Assembly (NCBI GenBank): GCA_036504215.1
Contig: DASXVO010000052.1
Coordinates: forward strand, 1 to 64,000
Reading direction: 5' to 3'
DNA from: Vicinamibacterales bacterium
Lineage (GTDB): Bacteria; Acidobacteriota; Vicinamibacteria; Vicinamibacterales; Fen-181
DNA length: 64,000 nt
Numbering within the stretch: position 1 is the stretch's first letter; each line of letters begins with the position of its first letter. Below the pieces are notes generated by a model. It did no database searches. It saw only the letters and a program-made list of their open reading frames with translations, and was not told the origin of the DNA. Position numbers and translations under genes: made by a program. Positions 25,593-35,235 of the stretch are shown one piece after another.

Positions 25593-25922
25593 TTACACCG
25601 TGAACGACGTGCCGCACCCGCAGGTGCCCTTCGCGTTCGGGTTCTGGAAGACGAACCCCTTGCTCATCAGGCTCGTGTCGTAGTCGAGCACCGTGTTGTC
25701 GAGATAGAGGAGGCTCTTGGTGTCGACGAAGATCCTGGTGTCGTCCGGCCCCTCGATCACCTGGTCGCCCGTGCGCGCCTGCGTCTCCCACGCGAACGTG
25801 TAGCTGAGGCCGGAGCAGCCTCCGCCCTTCACGCCCACGCGCAGACCGCCTTCGGTCAGCCCCTGCTTGGCCATGAGCATCCGAATCCGCTTTGCCGCCG
25901 TGTCGGTCACCTGGATTGCCAT
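25593..25922 (-). CDS. iscA: Iron-sulfur cluster carrier IscA
   Basis: The 109 aa A-type carrier has the three conserved cysteines in GGGCSG and GTCGCGTSF. The segment DTKSLLYLDNTVLDYDTSLMSKGFVFQNPNAKG is family-typical. It accepts clusters from IscU and passes them to apo-proteins. The ATG at 25922 is the standard start. Confidence 0.93.
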   Translation of the reverse strand: MAIQVTDTAAKRIRMLMAKQGLTEGGLRVGVKGGGCSGLSYTFAWETQARTGDQVIEGPDDTRIFVDTKSLLYLDNTVLDYDTSLMSKGFVFQNPNAKGTCGCGTSFTV

Positions 25923-25954
25923 AACAGAATTCCCGCGGGTCCGAGGGACCCGCG

Positions 25955-26362
25955 CTACAGTGCCTTCTTCCCGTTGTCCTCTGCCTGCTTCCGCTTGTAG
26001 TCGGCAATCGCCGCCTTGATCGCATCCTCGGCGAGCACCGAGCAGTGGATCTTGACCGGCGGCAGGCTCAACTCCTGCACGATGTCGACGTTCTTGATCT
26101 CGAGCGCCTGGTCCAGCGTCTTCCCTTTCAACCACTCGGTGGCCAGGCTCGAGCTCGCAATCGCCGACCCGCACCCGAACGTCTTGAACTTCGCATCGTC
26201 GATGACGCCGGTCTCGGGGTTCACCCTGACCTGCAGCTTCATCACGTCGCCGCACTCCGGCGCGCCGACGAGCCCGGTTCCAACCGTGGCATCGTCTTTC
26301 GACAGCGACCCGACGTTGCGCGGGTTGTTGTAGTGGTCGATGACTTTTTCCGAGTACGACAT
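25955..26362 (-). CDS. iscU: Fe-S cluster scaffold IscU
   Basis: The 135 aa scaffold has three ligand cysteines (APECGD, FGCGSAIASSS, KIHCSVLAE), the conserved Asp next to the first, and the LPPVK motif recognised by HscA. The N-terminal YSEKVIDHYNNPRNVG is standard. It lies between iscS and iscA in the operon. Confidence 0.95.
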   Translation of the reverse strand: MSYSEKVIDHYNNPRNVGSLSKDDATVGTGLVGAPECGDVMKLQVRVNPETGVIDDAKFKTFGCGSAIASSSLATEWLKGKTLDQALEIKNVDIVQELSLPPVKIHCSVLAEDAIKAAIADYKRKQAEDNGKKAL

Positions 26363-26399
26363 ACGTCCCCCTCGTGGGCTCTGGGCTCCAGGCTCTCGG

Positions 26400-27599
26400 C
26401 TACGGTCGAGCGCTGGTATTCTCCTTCGCCAACTCGTAGAGCGGCGACATCTCGCGCAGCCGTTTCACCACCGCTGCCACCTTGTCCGCCACGTAGTCCA
26501 CCTCTTCCTCGGTGTTGAACCGTCCGAGGCCGAACCGAATCGACGAATGCGCCATCTCGTCGCCGATGCCCATCGCCTTCAGGACGTAGGACGGTTCGAG
26601 CGTCGCCGACGTGCACGCCGACCCGGACGAGACGGCGACGTCGTTGGTGCCCATCAGCAGCGACTCGCCCTCGACGTAGGCAAAGCTCATGTTGAGGTTG
26701 CCCGGCAGGCGGTGCTCCATCGAGCCGTTGACGACAATCTCGTCGAGTTCGCGCCTCAGGCCGTCGTACAGCCGGTTGCGCAGCGCAGTCAACCGCGGGC
26801 CTTCGGTCGGCAGTTCCTCGCGGCAGATCGCCGCCGCCTTCCCGAACCCGACAATGCCGGGAACGTTGAGCGTGCCCGACCGCATGCCCCGCTCGTGGCC
26901 GCCACCGTCGATGATTGGCGTCAGCAGCACGCGCGGGTTGCGGCGCCGCACGTAGAGCGCGCCCACGCCCTTCGGCCCGTACATCTTGTGCGCCGAGAGC
27001 GACACCAGGTCGGCCTGCACGGCGTTGACGTCGAACGGCACCTTGCCGGCCGCCTGCACCGCGTCGGTGTGGAACAGGATGCCCCGCTCGCGCGCGATGC
27101 GCCCGATCTCGGCGATCGGCTGCAGCACGCCCACCTCGTTGTTCGCGGCCATCACGCTGATGAGGATCGTACGGCTGGTGATCGCGGCGACGAGTTGATC
27201 CAGATCAACGAGGCCGTCTTTCTTCACCGGCAGGTACGTCACCGCGCAGCCCTCTTTCTCGAGGTGCTTGCAGGTGTCGATGACGGCCTTGTGCTCGGTC
27301 ACCACCGTGATCAGGTGGTCGCCCTTCTCGCGGTACATGTGGGCCGCACCCTTGATCGCGAGGTTGTCGGACTCCGTCGCGCCGCTCGTGAAGACGATTT
27401 CCTTCGCGGTCCCGCCAATCAACTCGGCGATCTGCTTGCGACCCACTTCCACGGCTTCCTCGGCCTGCCAGCCAAAGGAGTGATTCCGGCTGGCCGCGTT
27501 GCCGAAGCGCTCGGTGAAGTACGGCAGCATCGCCTCCAGCACCCGGGGATCGACGGGTGTGGTCGCGTGGTTGTCCATGTAGATCGGGAACTTGAGCAT
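26400..27599 (-). CDS. iscS: Cysteine desulfurase IscS
   Basis: The 399 aa PLP enzyme has [21 protein letters not shown] at the start. The PLP lysine is in [12 protein letters not shown] and the persulfide cysteine in [17 protein letters not shown]. It converts cysteine to alanine and supplies sulfur to IscU, and probably to molybdenum cofactor and tRNA thiolation. It begins 6 bp after the iscR stop. Confidence 0.95.
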   Translation of the reverse strand: MLKFPIYMDNHATTPVDPRVLEAMLPYFTERFGNAASRNHSFGWQAEEAVEVGRKQIAELIGGTAKEIVFTSGATESDNLAIKGAAHMYREKGDHLITVVTEHKAVIDTCKHLEKEGCAVTYLPVKKDGLVDLDQLVAAITSRTILISVMAANNEVGVLQPIAEIGRIARERGILFHTDAVQAAGKVPFDVNAVQADLVSLSAHKMYGPKGVGALYVRRRNPRVLLTPIIDGGGHERGMRSGTLNVPGIVGFGKAAAICREELPTEGPRLTALRNRLYDGLRRELDEIVVNGSMEHRLPGNLNMSFAYVEGESLLMGTNDVAVSSGSACTSATLEPSYVLKAMGIGDEMAHSSIRFGLGRFNTEEEVDYVADKVAAVVKRLREMSPLYELAKENTSARP

Positions 27600-27605
27600 A
27601 GACCT

Positions 27606-28070
27606 CTACCCGGCGTGGGGAATGACTTCCGTTCGGGAGGCGGGCGCCGTCGCGGAATCCAGAGGGCTTTCGGCGGCCATCTCCGAAACGGTGCACGTCG
27701 CCAGGGCCGTCACGATCCGCTCCCGTATCTTCCAGAGCGGGTCGCGCACGTTGCAGGTGGCGAACTGCCCGCACCGTTCGTTGTGGGCCGAGCAGGCGGT
27801 GACGGTCAGCGGACCGTCGATCGCCTGAATGACGTCGGCGACCGAAATGGTCGCTGACCCACGCGTGAGCTGGTAACCGCCGCGCGTACCCTGCTGCGAC
27901 GAGAGCAGGCCGCGGCGCGCCAGACGCTGGAGCACTTTCGCCATCAACTCGACCGGAATCGAGTACAACTCCGCAATCTCGCGGGCGCTGGAGGAGCCAA
28001 GCCCCTCGCGCAGTGCAAGATGCTTCATGGCGATGAGCGCGTAGTCTGCCTTCTTCGACAACCTGAGCAT
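27606..28070 (-). CDS. iscR: Rrf2-family Fe-S regulator IscR
   Basis: The 154 aa regulator has an N-terminal winged helix (MLRLSKKADYALIAMKHLAL, then REIAELYSIPVELMAKVLQRLARRGLL). Three cysteines (ACSAHNERCGQFATC, spaced C-x6-C-x5-C) would hold a [2Fe-2S] cluster. The first gap is one residue longer than in E. coli. With cluster bound it is expected to repress the isc operon through the inverted repeat at 28083-28107. Confidence 0.92.
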   Translation of the reverse strand: MLRLSKKADYALIAMKHLALREGLGSSSAREIAELYSIPVELMAKVLQRLARRGLLSSQQGTRGGYQLTRGSATISVADVIQAIDGPLTVTACSAHNERCGQFATCNVRDPLWKIRERIVTALATCTVSEMAAESPLDSATAPASRTEVIPHAG

Positions 28071-28082
28071 AGGCTCTGCCTT

Positions 28083-28107
28083 AAATACGACCTCTCAAGT
28101 CGTATTT
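28083..28107. promoter_or_regulatory. Perfect inverted repeat, probable IscR operator
   Basis: AAATACGAC and GTCGTATTT form perfect 9 bp arms around a 7-base centre, 13 bp upstream of the iscR ATG. On the minus strand TAAAAT (28109-28104) is a -10 match overlapping the arm. TTGATT (28133-28128) is a -35 match 18 bp upstream. Binding of an Rrf2 dimer here would block RNA polymerase. Confidence 0.8.
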
Positions 28108-28129
28108 TAGCGGCCTCGGGCGGGAAAAA

Positions 28130-29308
28130 TCAATACCGCACCATCGTCGGTTCCACCCGGTCGGCCCAGGCGGAGATGCCGCCCTCGAGGTTGCGGGCCC
28201 TGAAGCCGGCGCCGCGCAGGAGCTCGACGGCGCGCACGCTCCGGATGCCGTAGTGGCAATAGACAACGAAGTCGCGGGTGTTGTCGAGGTGCCCGAGTTG
28301 GTCGGGCAGGGTGCCGAGCGGCACCAGCACGGCACCGGGGAGGCGGTTGATCTGGAACTCCATTGGCTCGCGCACGTCGAGCAATACCGGCGGAACCTGG
28401 TCGTCGAGCGCCCGCCTCAATTCCTCGGGCGTGATGTCGAACCCCTTCTCGACGACCTGCCCGGTCGAGTGCGCGACACCGCAGAACTGCTCGTAGTCCT
28501 GGAGCTCGCGGATCGACGGCGCGGTGCCGCAGATCGGGCATTCGGGGTCGCGCTGCAGGCGCACCTCACGGAACCGCATCCGCAGTGCATCGAGAATGAG
28601 CAACCGCCCAACCAGCGTCTCACCGGCACCGAGGACGAGCTTCAGCGCTTCGGTCGCCTGGATGGTGCCGATGATGCCCGGCAGGACGCCGAGCACACCG
28701 CCCTCGGCGCACGTCGGCACGAGTCCGGGCGGCGGCGGCTCGGGATAGAGGCAGCGGTAGCACGGGCCGTCCTCGGTGGCAAACACCGACGCCTGTCCCT
28801 CGAACCGGAAAATCGCGCCGTACACATACGGCTTGTGCGTGAGGACACAGGCGTCGTTCACGAGATACCGCGTCGGGAAGTTGTCCGTGCCGTCCACGAC
28901 GAGGTCGTAGCCGGCGAACAACCCGAATGCGTTCGCCGACGACAGCGCGACTTCGTGCGTGTCGATGTGAACGTCGGGATTGATCGCCAGGAGGCGCTCG
29001 CGCGCCGACTCGACCTTCGGGCGCCCGACGTCGCGCGTCATATGGAGGAGCTGGCGCTGGAGGTTGCTGTAGTCCACGACGTCATAGTCGACGATGCCGA
29101 GCGTGCCGACGCCGGCCGCGGCCAGGTACATCGCCACGGGCGAGCCGAGGCCCCCGGCGCCGACACACAGCACGCGCGCCCGCTTCAGCCGGCGCTGCCC
29201 CTCGACGCCAACCTCGGGCAACAGGAGATGCCGACTGTAGCGCCGCACCTCGTCGTGGGAGAGTTCGGGTAGCGGCGCGGCGGCAGACGTCGGAGGCATG
29301 TCGGACAT
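28130..29308 (-). CDS. moeZ: MoeZ-type adenylyltransferase-rhodanese (sulfur-carrier activating)
   Basis: The 392 aa E1-like enzyme has an ATP site (GAGGLGSPVAMYLAAAG), a TDNFPTRYLVNDAC motif and two zinc CxxC pairs (CYRC, CPIC). A C-terminal rhodanese domain has the active-site cysteine in YCHYGIRS. Such MoeBR/MoeZ fusions adenylate and then sulfurate ubiquitin-like carriers for molybdenum cofactor, thiamine or cysteine synthesis. The gene is just upstream of isc, which can supply the sulfur. TGG-TACAAT lies 9 bp before its ATG, a short-leader promoter. Confidence 0.9.
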   Translation of the reverse strand: MSDMPPTSAAAPLPELSHDEVRRYSRHLLLPEVGVEGQRRLKRARVLCVGAGGLGSPVAMYLAAAGVGTLGIVDYDVVDYSNLQRQLLHMTRDVGRPKVESARERLLAINPDVHIDTHEVALSSANAFGLFAGYDLVVDGTDNFPTRYLVNDACVLTHKPYVYGAIFRFEGQASVFATEDGPCYRCLYPEPPPPGLVPTCAEGGVLGVLPGIIGTIQATEALKLVLGAGETLVGRLLILDALRMRFREVRLQRDPECPICGTAPSIRELQDYEQFCGVAHSTGQVVEKGFDITPEELRRALDDQVPPVLLDVREPMEFQINRLPGAVLVPLGTLPDQLGHLDNTRDFVVYCHYGIRSVRAVELLRGAGFRARNLEGGISAWADRVEPTMVRY

Positions 29309-29428
29309 AACAGGGGGATTGTACCAAAGGCGGAACGGCCTTGTCGTACGGCCTGGTAATACGGTGGCTGGTAGTAGAGTTGCCGTCCGGGACAGAATGG
29401 CCCGCCCTTGTCGTCATCAGGAGTGTCC

Positions 29429-32164
29429 ATGTCCTCAGGCGCGTCTCGTCTTCATGTCACTGTCGCGGTCGTCTGTCTCATCGTGCTCTCTGCTTCGCTG
29501 GTGCTCGCCGAGTCGAGCGTGTCTGGAGTCGTCAAGGATTCGTCCGGCGCCGTCGTTGCTCGGGCGAGCGTGTCCCTGGTGACCGCCGAGCAGCGAATTG
29601 TCGCGGCGGGCTCGACCGATGCCGCCGGGCGATTCACGTTCCCGGACATCCGCCCGGGGCGCTACCTGCTCATCGTGTCGTCGCCGGGCTTCGGCGACGT
29701 GCGGCAGGCGGTCGTCGCCGGGGCGGCGGGTCTGCCCGGCCTCGCCATCACCCTGCAACCCCAGCCGGTACGTGAGGATGTCACCGTCACGGCCAGCCGC
29801 GGAACGGTGCAGCAGGCCGCTGCCTCGGTTCAGGCCGTCACGGTCATCGACGCGAACGACATCGCCTCGCGCGCACACTCGGTGGTCGCACAGGCCGTCT
29901 CCGAGGAGTCGGGCGTGAACCTGCTCCGCACGAGCCCGACGATGGCCGGGATCTACGTGCGGGGGCTGACGGGCAACAAGGTGAGCGTGTACGTCGATGG
30001 CGTGCGCTACTCGACATCCGCCGCGCGTGGCGGCGTGAGCACGTTCCTCGACCTGATCGAACCGACCAGTCTCCAGGCGATCGAGATCCTGCGGGGACCG
30101 AACAGCGCGCAGTACGGCAGCGACGCGATCGGCGGCAGCGTGCAGTTCCTCTCGAAGGTCCCGACCTTCGCGACCGCTGATGAGCCGCGTGTTCACGGCG
30201 CGGTCGCCCTGAACGGCGGCACGGCGGATTGGAGCGGCGGCGCCAACGTCTCGGCAGGCTACAGTCGCGGCCAACTCGGTATCTTCGCAAACCTCGCGGC
30301 CCGCCGGATCAACGACATTCGAACCGGGGAGGGGATCGACTCGCATGCGGCCGTGACGCGGTTCCTGGGCATCAGCTCGAATCGCCTCATGGACGCGCAT
30401 CTCCCGGACACGGCGTTCACGCAGTACGGCGGTCTCGTGCGCCTCAACTGGGCGCCCACGCCGGACCAGCAACTGATGGCCTTCTACAGCCGTGCGCAAC
30501 AGGACGATGGGAAGCGGTACGACCAACTGCTGGGCGGGGACGGGAACCTCGTGGCCGACCTCCGCAACCTGATGCTCGACCTGTTCTACGTCAAGTACCA
30601 GCGAACGGGCCTCGGGTGGTTCGATCAGGCCACAATCACCTACTCGTTCAACTCCCAGCGCGAGGAGCGCGTGAACCAGGGCGGGAACGGCAACCCGCGC
30701 GGATCCATCACGCACGAGTTCGAGCGAACCAATGCGCACGGATTCCAGGCGAACGCCACCCGCCGATTGAAGGGGCGCCACGACATCCTGATCGGCGGTG
30801 AGTTCTATCCCGAGCGCATTCACGCCCCGTCCTTCTCGTTCAACCCGGTGACGCAGGCATCCGCCACCCGGCGCGGCCGGGTGCCCGACCACGCGGCGTA
30901 TCGCAGCGACGGGGCATACGTGCAGGACTCGTTCGACGCCATCCCCGGACGGCTGCAGGTCGTTGGAAACCTGCGCTACAGCTACGCGTCGTACGAATCG
31001 CTGGCGGCCGACCGCCCGCTAATCGGCGGCAAGCCGCTCTGGCCGAACGACTCGCTGTCGGTCTCGAACCTGACGTTCCGTGCCGGCGTGGTGGCCAAGC
31101 CGGGTCGCGAGGGCCTCACGCTCACCGCCAGCGTGAGCCGCGGATTCCGCGCGCCGCACGTGACCGACCTCGGCACCCTCGGGCTGACAGGTTCCGGCTT
31201 CCAGGTATCGGCTTCGTCGGTCCAGGGGATGAACGCGACGGTGGGCACCACGGCGGGGTCGACCGCGGTGTCCACTGGGCAACCGGTCGAGCAGCTCGGA
31301 CCCGAAACGAGCCTGAGCTACGACGGCGGGTTGCACCTGCGAACCGGCCGTTTCTCGACCGATCTCTCGGCGTTCATCAACGACGTCTCGGACAACATCG
31401 CCTACCAGGCACTCATCCTGCCGCAAGGCGCCGTCGGGAAATCGCTGGGCGACCAGCCGATCATGTCGCAGAACGCCAACGGTGCGGTCTTCGTTTCAGC
31501 CAGTTCGTCGCCGGTGCTGGTGCGGACCAACGTCGGTGACGCGCGGATCTACGGCGTCGAGCACACGCTCGACTGGCGATTGTCGCGCGCGTTGTCCATC
31601 GGCACCGTCTTCACCTATCTGCACGCGGCCGACCGGTCGACGGGTTTGCCGCCAAACATCGAAGGCGGGACGCCGGCAGCGGACGCCTACGTCAGGGTGC
31701 GGTACATGCAGCCAGGCGGGCGCTGGTTTGTCGAACCCTACCTGCACGCGGCTGCGACGCAGGGCCGGCTGTCGTCGCTCGATCTCGAGGACCGTCGGAC
31801 TGGCGCGACACGGTCGCGTTCGAACATCAAGAACTTCTTCTACAACGGTGCGACGGCGCGGGGATGGGTGGGCACCGGGCCTGACGGAATCGCCGGAACG
31901 GCTGACGATGTCCTCCTCATCACCGGTGAGACGCTCGCGCAGATCCAGGCGCGCGTGCTCGGCGTCGGCGTCGACTCGGCGCCGCTCGTCACGGAGGTGC
32001 CGGGTTATGTCACCGTCGGCGTGCGCGCGGCGCTCACGCTCGCGACGCGCCACGAGGTGACGCTCCAGGTCGAGAACATCGGCGACAGGAACTACCGCGG
32101 CATCGCCTGGGGTATCGACGCACCAGGGATCAATCTCGTCGTCGGGTGGAGGGCGAGATTCTAG
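29429..32164 (+). CDS. TonB-dependent outer-membrane receptor, substrate unknown
   Basis: The 911 aa receptor has a signal peptide (residues about 1-27) and a carboxypeptidase-regulatory domain (SGVVKDSSGAVVARASVSLV). The plug has an RDVTVTA-like transition, GIYVRGLTGNKVSVYVDGVRYS and ILRGPNSAQYGSDAIGGSVQF. The barrel ends in an aromatic residue (VVGWRARF). The ATG at 29429 follows CAGGAGT. The plug resembles haem or siderophore receptors, and no linked transporter or riboswitch shows the ligand. Confidence 0.85.
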   Translation: MSSGASRLHVTVAVVCLIVLSASLVLAESSVSGVVKDSSGAVVARASVSLVTAEQRIVAAGSTDAAGRFTFPDIRPGRYLLIVSSPGFGDVRQAVVAGAAGLPGLAITLQPQPVREDVTVTASRGTVQQAAASVQAVTVIDANDIASRAHSVVAQAVSEESGVNLLRTSPTMAGIYVRGLTGNKVSVYVDGVRYSTSAARGGVSTFLDLIEPTSLQAIEILRGPNSAQYGSDAIGGSVQFLSKVPTFATADEPRVHGAVALNGGTADWSGGANVSAGYSRGQLGIFANLAARRINDIRTGEGIDSHAAVTRFLGISSNRLMDAHLPDTAFTQYGGLVRLNWAPTPDQQLMAFYSRAQQDDGKRYDQLLGGDGNLVADLRNLMLDLFYVKYQRTGLGWFDQATITYSFNSQREERVNQGGNGNPRGSITHEFERTNAHGFQANATRRLKGRHDILIGGEFYPERIHAPSFSFNPVTQASATRRGRVPDHAAYRSDGAYVQDSFDAIPGRLQVVGNLRYSYASYESLAADRPLIGGKPLWPNDSLSVSNLTFRAGVVAKPGREGLTLTASVSRGFRAPHVTDLGTLGLTGSGFQVSASSVQGMNATVGTTAGSTAVSTGQPVEQLGPETSLSYDGGLHLRTGRFSTDLSAFINDVSDNIAYQALILPQGAVGKSLGDQPIMSQNANGAVFVSASSSPVLVRTNVGDARIYGVEHTLDWRLSRALSIGTVFTYLHAADRSTGLPPNIEGGTPAADAYVRVRYMQPGGRWFVEPYLHAAATQGRLSSLDLEDRRTGATRSRSNIKNFFYNGATARGWVGTGPDGIAGTADDVLLITGETLAQIQARVLGVGVDSAPLVTEVPGYVTVGVRAALTLATRHEVTLQVENIGDRNYRGIAWGIDAPGINLVVGWRARF

Positions 32165-32214
32165 AGGGCGGTTGCGGTTACCGGCCGGTGGTCCGCCTTC
32201 CCGGTTTTCTCGGC

Positions 32215-32895
32215 TCAGGTGCGCTGGGTCACGACGATTGTGAGCAGGTCGGCGGGGGACCGTGCCAGCGCGTCGGCCCCGGCGGCCTCGAGATCGCCGG
32301 GCTCGGAGGGTCCCCACAGCGCGCCGATCGTGCGCATGCCGGCCGCGCGACCCGCGGCCATGTCGTGGATGCTGTCGCCGACGTATGCGGTCCGCTCGAC
32401 GGCCAGGTTCGCCTTCTTCGCCGCGAGGAGCAATGGCTCCGGATCGGGCTTGTGCCGGACCGTGTCGTCGTGGAACACGCCGACGCTGAAGAACTCGTCC
32501 ATGCGGTAGCGCTCGTAACACTCGCGGGCGGCCCACTCGACCTTGCTCGTCACCACGCCGAGCGTCAAGCCTCGGCGATGAAACTCCGCCAGCGTCTCGC
32601 GCATCCCGTCATATGACCGGATCTGCCGGTCGAGTTCGCCGCGCTGATAGGTGCGGTACGTGTCCAGCATCGTGCGCGACATCGCCTTCGGGTCGGCCAC
32701 GCCGGCGGCAGCCGCGTAGTCGTAGAGAATCTCGTCGAGCGACCGCCCGAGGTTGCCGATGATCACGCGGCGCCCCGGGTCGAATCCCGGGAGGTGTGTC
32801 GCGAGCGTATACGTGTAGCACGACAGGATCAGCGGGATCGTGTCGACGAGCGTCCCATCGAGATCGAAGAGTACTGCGTCTACGGAAGTCATCAT
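32215..32895 (-). CDS. HAD-superfamily phosphatase, PpaX/Gph-like
   Basis: The 226 aa protein has the four HAD motifs: DLDGTLVDT, VTSKVEW, K in RHKPDPEPLL and YVGDSIHDMAAGRAAG. The cap is helical (subclass I). Members hydrolyse pyrophosphate or 2-phosphoglycolate; the exact substrate cannot be read from sequence. It converges on the TonB receptor and is divergent from the aminotransferase. Confidence 0.85.
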   Translation of the reverse strand: MMTSVDAVLFDLDGTLVDTIPLILSCYTYTLATHLPGFDPGRRVIIGNLGRSLDEILYDYAAAAGVADPKAMSRTMLDTYRTYQRGELDRQIRSYDGMRETLAEFHRRGLTLGVVTSKVEWAARECYERYRMDEFFSVGVFHDDTVRHKPDPEPLLLAAKKANLAVERTAYVGDSIHDMAAGRAAGMRTIGALWGPSEPGDLEAAGADALARSPADLLTIVVTQRT

Positions 32896-32948
32896 GGTCA
32901 GATCTCTTGTACCATAGACTGGTGTCCAGCAGCGAACCGGGAGGGTTC

Positions 32949-34061
32949 ATGCGCATCGACTCCTTCGTGATGGAACGCATGCAGTCGATCTGGGAGAACC
33001 AGGTCGAGATCAATCTGTCCGAGAGCGGCGTGCACCCGCTGACGGTCGGCGAACTGCTCGAGACCGACGCGGACCGCGCGCGGATGCTCGAGGTCGCACT
33101 CGGGTATCCGCAGACCAACGGGACGCTGGCGCTCCGAACCGCCATCGCGGCGATGTACCCGGACGCGACGCCGTCGCACATTCACGTGACCAACGGCGGA
33201 TCCGAGGCGAACTTCTGCAGCACGTGGAGCCTGCTCGAGCCTGGCGACGAAGTCGTCATGATGGCTCCCAACTACATGCAGACGTGGGGTCTCGCGCGCG
33301 CGTTCGCCGGAACGCTGCGCGAGTGGCCGCTCCGCGAACACGATGGGAAGTGGCGGCCCGACGTGGACGAACTCGCCACGCTGCTCACTCCGAAGACGAA
33401 GCTGCTCCTCATCTGCAACCCGAACAACCCGACGGGGGCCAGGTTTGGCGCCGCCGACCTCGACGCAATCTGCCGCGCTGCCAGCCGGCACGGGACGTGG
33501 GTGCTCTCTGACGAAATCTACCGGGGGGCCGAACTCGATGGTGTGGAGACACCGTCCATCTGGGGCCGATACGAACGCGCGTTCGTGACGTGTGGCCTGT
33601 CGAAGGCGTACGGACTGCCCGGGTTGCGCATCGGCTGGATCGTCGGCCCGCCCGCGTTCGTGGAGACGACCTGGGCCTACCACGACTACACGAGCATCGC
33701 ACCCGGCGCCATCAACGATCGCCTCGCGGCCTTCGCCCTCCAGCCCGCGCAGCGGGCGCGGATTCTCGGCCGGACGCGCGGAATCCTGCGCGCGAACTTC
33801 CCGGCGCTGGGCGACTGGCTGTCGGCGCGGCCCGACATGTTCTCGTTCATTCCCCCGGAGGCCGGTGCCATTGTCTACGTCCGCTATCTGCGCGCGGTCA
33901 ACTCGTCGGCGCTGACGAACCGGCTGCGTGAGCAACGGGGCGTGCTGATCGTCCCCGGCGATCAGTTCGGCATGGACGGCTACCTGCGCATCGGCTTCGG
34001 TGGCCCGGCCGCCGCGTTGCAGGAAGGGCTGCGGCGGCTGGAGGGGCTGCTTCGGGCGTAG
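32949..34061 (+). CDS. PLP-dependent class I/II aminotransferase
   Basis: The 370 aa fold-type I aminotransferase has NPNNPTGARF (cofactor binding), SDEIYRGAELDG and the PLP lysine in GLSKAYGLPGLRIGW. The start ATG at 32949 follows GGGAGGG. The early segment LSESGVHPLT is typical of a subgroup that includes capreomycidine-synthase-like and aspartate-type enzymes, and the substrate is unknown. The next gene, 40 bp on, is homoserine-dehydrogenase-like, so an amino-acid role near threonine metabolism is likely. Confidence 0.85.
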   Translation: MRIDSFVMERMQSIWENQVEINLSESGVHPLTVGELLETDADRARMLEVALGYPQTNGTLALRTAIAAMYPDATPSHIHVTNGGSEANFCSTWSLLEPGDEVVMMAPNYMQTWGLARAFAGTLREWPLREHDGKWRPDVDELATLLTPKTKLLLICNPNNPTGARFGAADLDAICRAASRHGTWVLSDEIYRGAELDGVETPSIWGRYERAFVTCGLSKAYGLPGLRIGWIVGPPAFVETTWAYHDYTSIAPGAINDRLAAFALQPAQRARILGRTRGILRANFPALGDWLSARPDMFSFIPPEAGAIVYVRYLRAVNSSALTNRLREQRGVLIVPGDQFGMDGYLRIGFGGPAAALQEGLRRLEGLLRA

Positions 34062-34101
34062 GCGGTCAGGCGGACCATCGTGAACGCCTGGAGGCGGAGT
34101 C

Positions 34102-35235
34102 ATGCTGCTCGATCTCGCACTGGTCGGGTTCGGTAACGTGGGCCGGCGCTTCGTCCGGCTCCTCGACGAGCGTGCCGACGAACTGCGGCGCGACCACGAT
34201 CTCGAGTGCCGCATCGTCGGCATCGCGACCGGGCGGCACGGCGTGGCGCGAGATCTGCGCGGCCTGGATGTGCCTCGCGCGGTTGGCCTCGTCGAGCGTG
34301 GCGAGGCGCTGGGCGCGCTCGACGCACCCTCTTCCTTTCCGGCCGACGTCGGTGCCGAGCCCCGATCGGGAACGGCATTCATCGAACAGGTGGCGGCCGG
34401 CGTCAGGGCGCTCGACGCCTCCCGCGTTCTCGTGGTCGTCGAAACAACCGTGCTGGACATCCACGCGGGACAGCCGGCCATCGATCACGTTCGAGCCGGC
34501 CTAGGCGCGGGCGCACACGTCGTCACCGCCAACAAGGGCCCGGCGGCGTTCGCGTACGCCGAACTCGCGGGGTTGGCGCGCACGTCGAACCGCTCGTTCC
34601 TCTTCGAAGGTGCCGTGATGGACGGCATCCCCATCTTCAATCTCGCCCGCGAGACGCTCCCGACGGTTCACGTCAACGGCTTTCGCGGGGTCGTCAACAG
34701 CACGACCAACTACATCATCACGGCGATGGAGAACGGTCGCGAGTTCGATGAGGCGCTCGCCGAGATGCAATCAGCCGGCATCGCGGAAGCGGATGCGTCG
34801 CTCGACGTGGACGGCTGGGATGCGGCGGCCAAGGCATCGGCGATCGCCAACGTGCTGATGGGCGGGGCGCTGACGCCTCAGCGAGTGGAGCGGACAGGGA
34901 TAGGCGGGCTGACCGGAGCCGACGTGCGGGCGGCGGTCGCGCGCGGGCGCCGTCTCAAGCTCGTGGCCAGCGCCGAGCGGCGTGGCGGCGAGGTCCGTGC
35001 ACGGGTGGCGCCGGAGGAACTGCCCGCAGACGATCTGCTCGCGACGCTGCGCGACCAGCAGAACGCCCTGCTCCTCGACACGGACCTGCTCGGTCGGTTC
35101 GCCATCGTTCAGCTCGGCGGCGGCCTGACGCAGACGGCGTATGCGCTGGTGAGCGATCTGGTTGCCGCGAGGAATCAGGTCGTGGCTTCCAATGCCTCCC
35201 GCAGCTTCCTCTCGTCGAAGCCTCGGACCACGTAG
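34102..35235 (+). CDS. Homoserine dehydrogenase family protein
   Basis: The 377 aa protein has an N-terminal Rossmann motif GFGNVGRRF, the conserved TANKGP lysine block, EGAVMDGIPIFNL and a VVNSTTNYIITAMENG segment ahead of the catalytic region. There is no ACT domain. Such short enzymes reduce aspartate semialdehyde to homoserine or act on related substrates. It follows the aminotransferase closely. Its last 61 bp overlap the convergent glutaredoxin-like gene. Confidence 0.85.
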   Translation: MLLDLALVGFGNVGRRFVRLLDERADELRRDHDLECRIVGIATGRHGVARDLRGLDVPRAVGLVERGEALGALDAPSSFPADVGAEPRSGTAFIEQVAAGVRALDASRVLVVVETTVLDIHAGQPAIDHVRAGLGAGAHVVTANKGPAAFAYAELAGLARTSNRSFLFEGAVMDGIPIFNLARETLPTVHVNGFRGVVNSTTNYIITAMENGREFDEALAEMQSAGIAEADASLDVDGWDAAAKASAIANVLMGGALTPQRVERTGIGGLTGADVRAAVARGRRLKLVASAERRGGEVRARVAPEELPADDLLATLRDQQNALLLDTDLLGRFAIVQLGGGLTQTAYALVSDLVAARNQVVASNASRSFLSSKPRTT

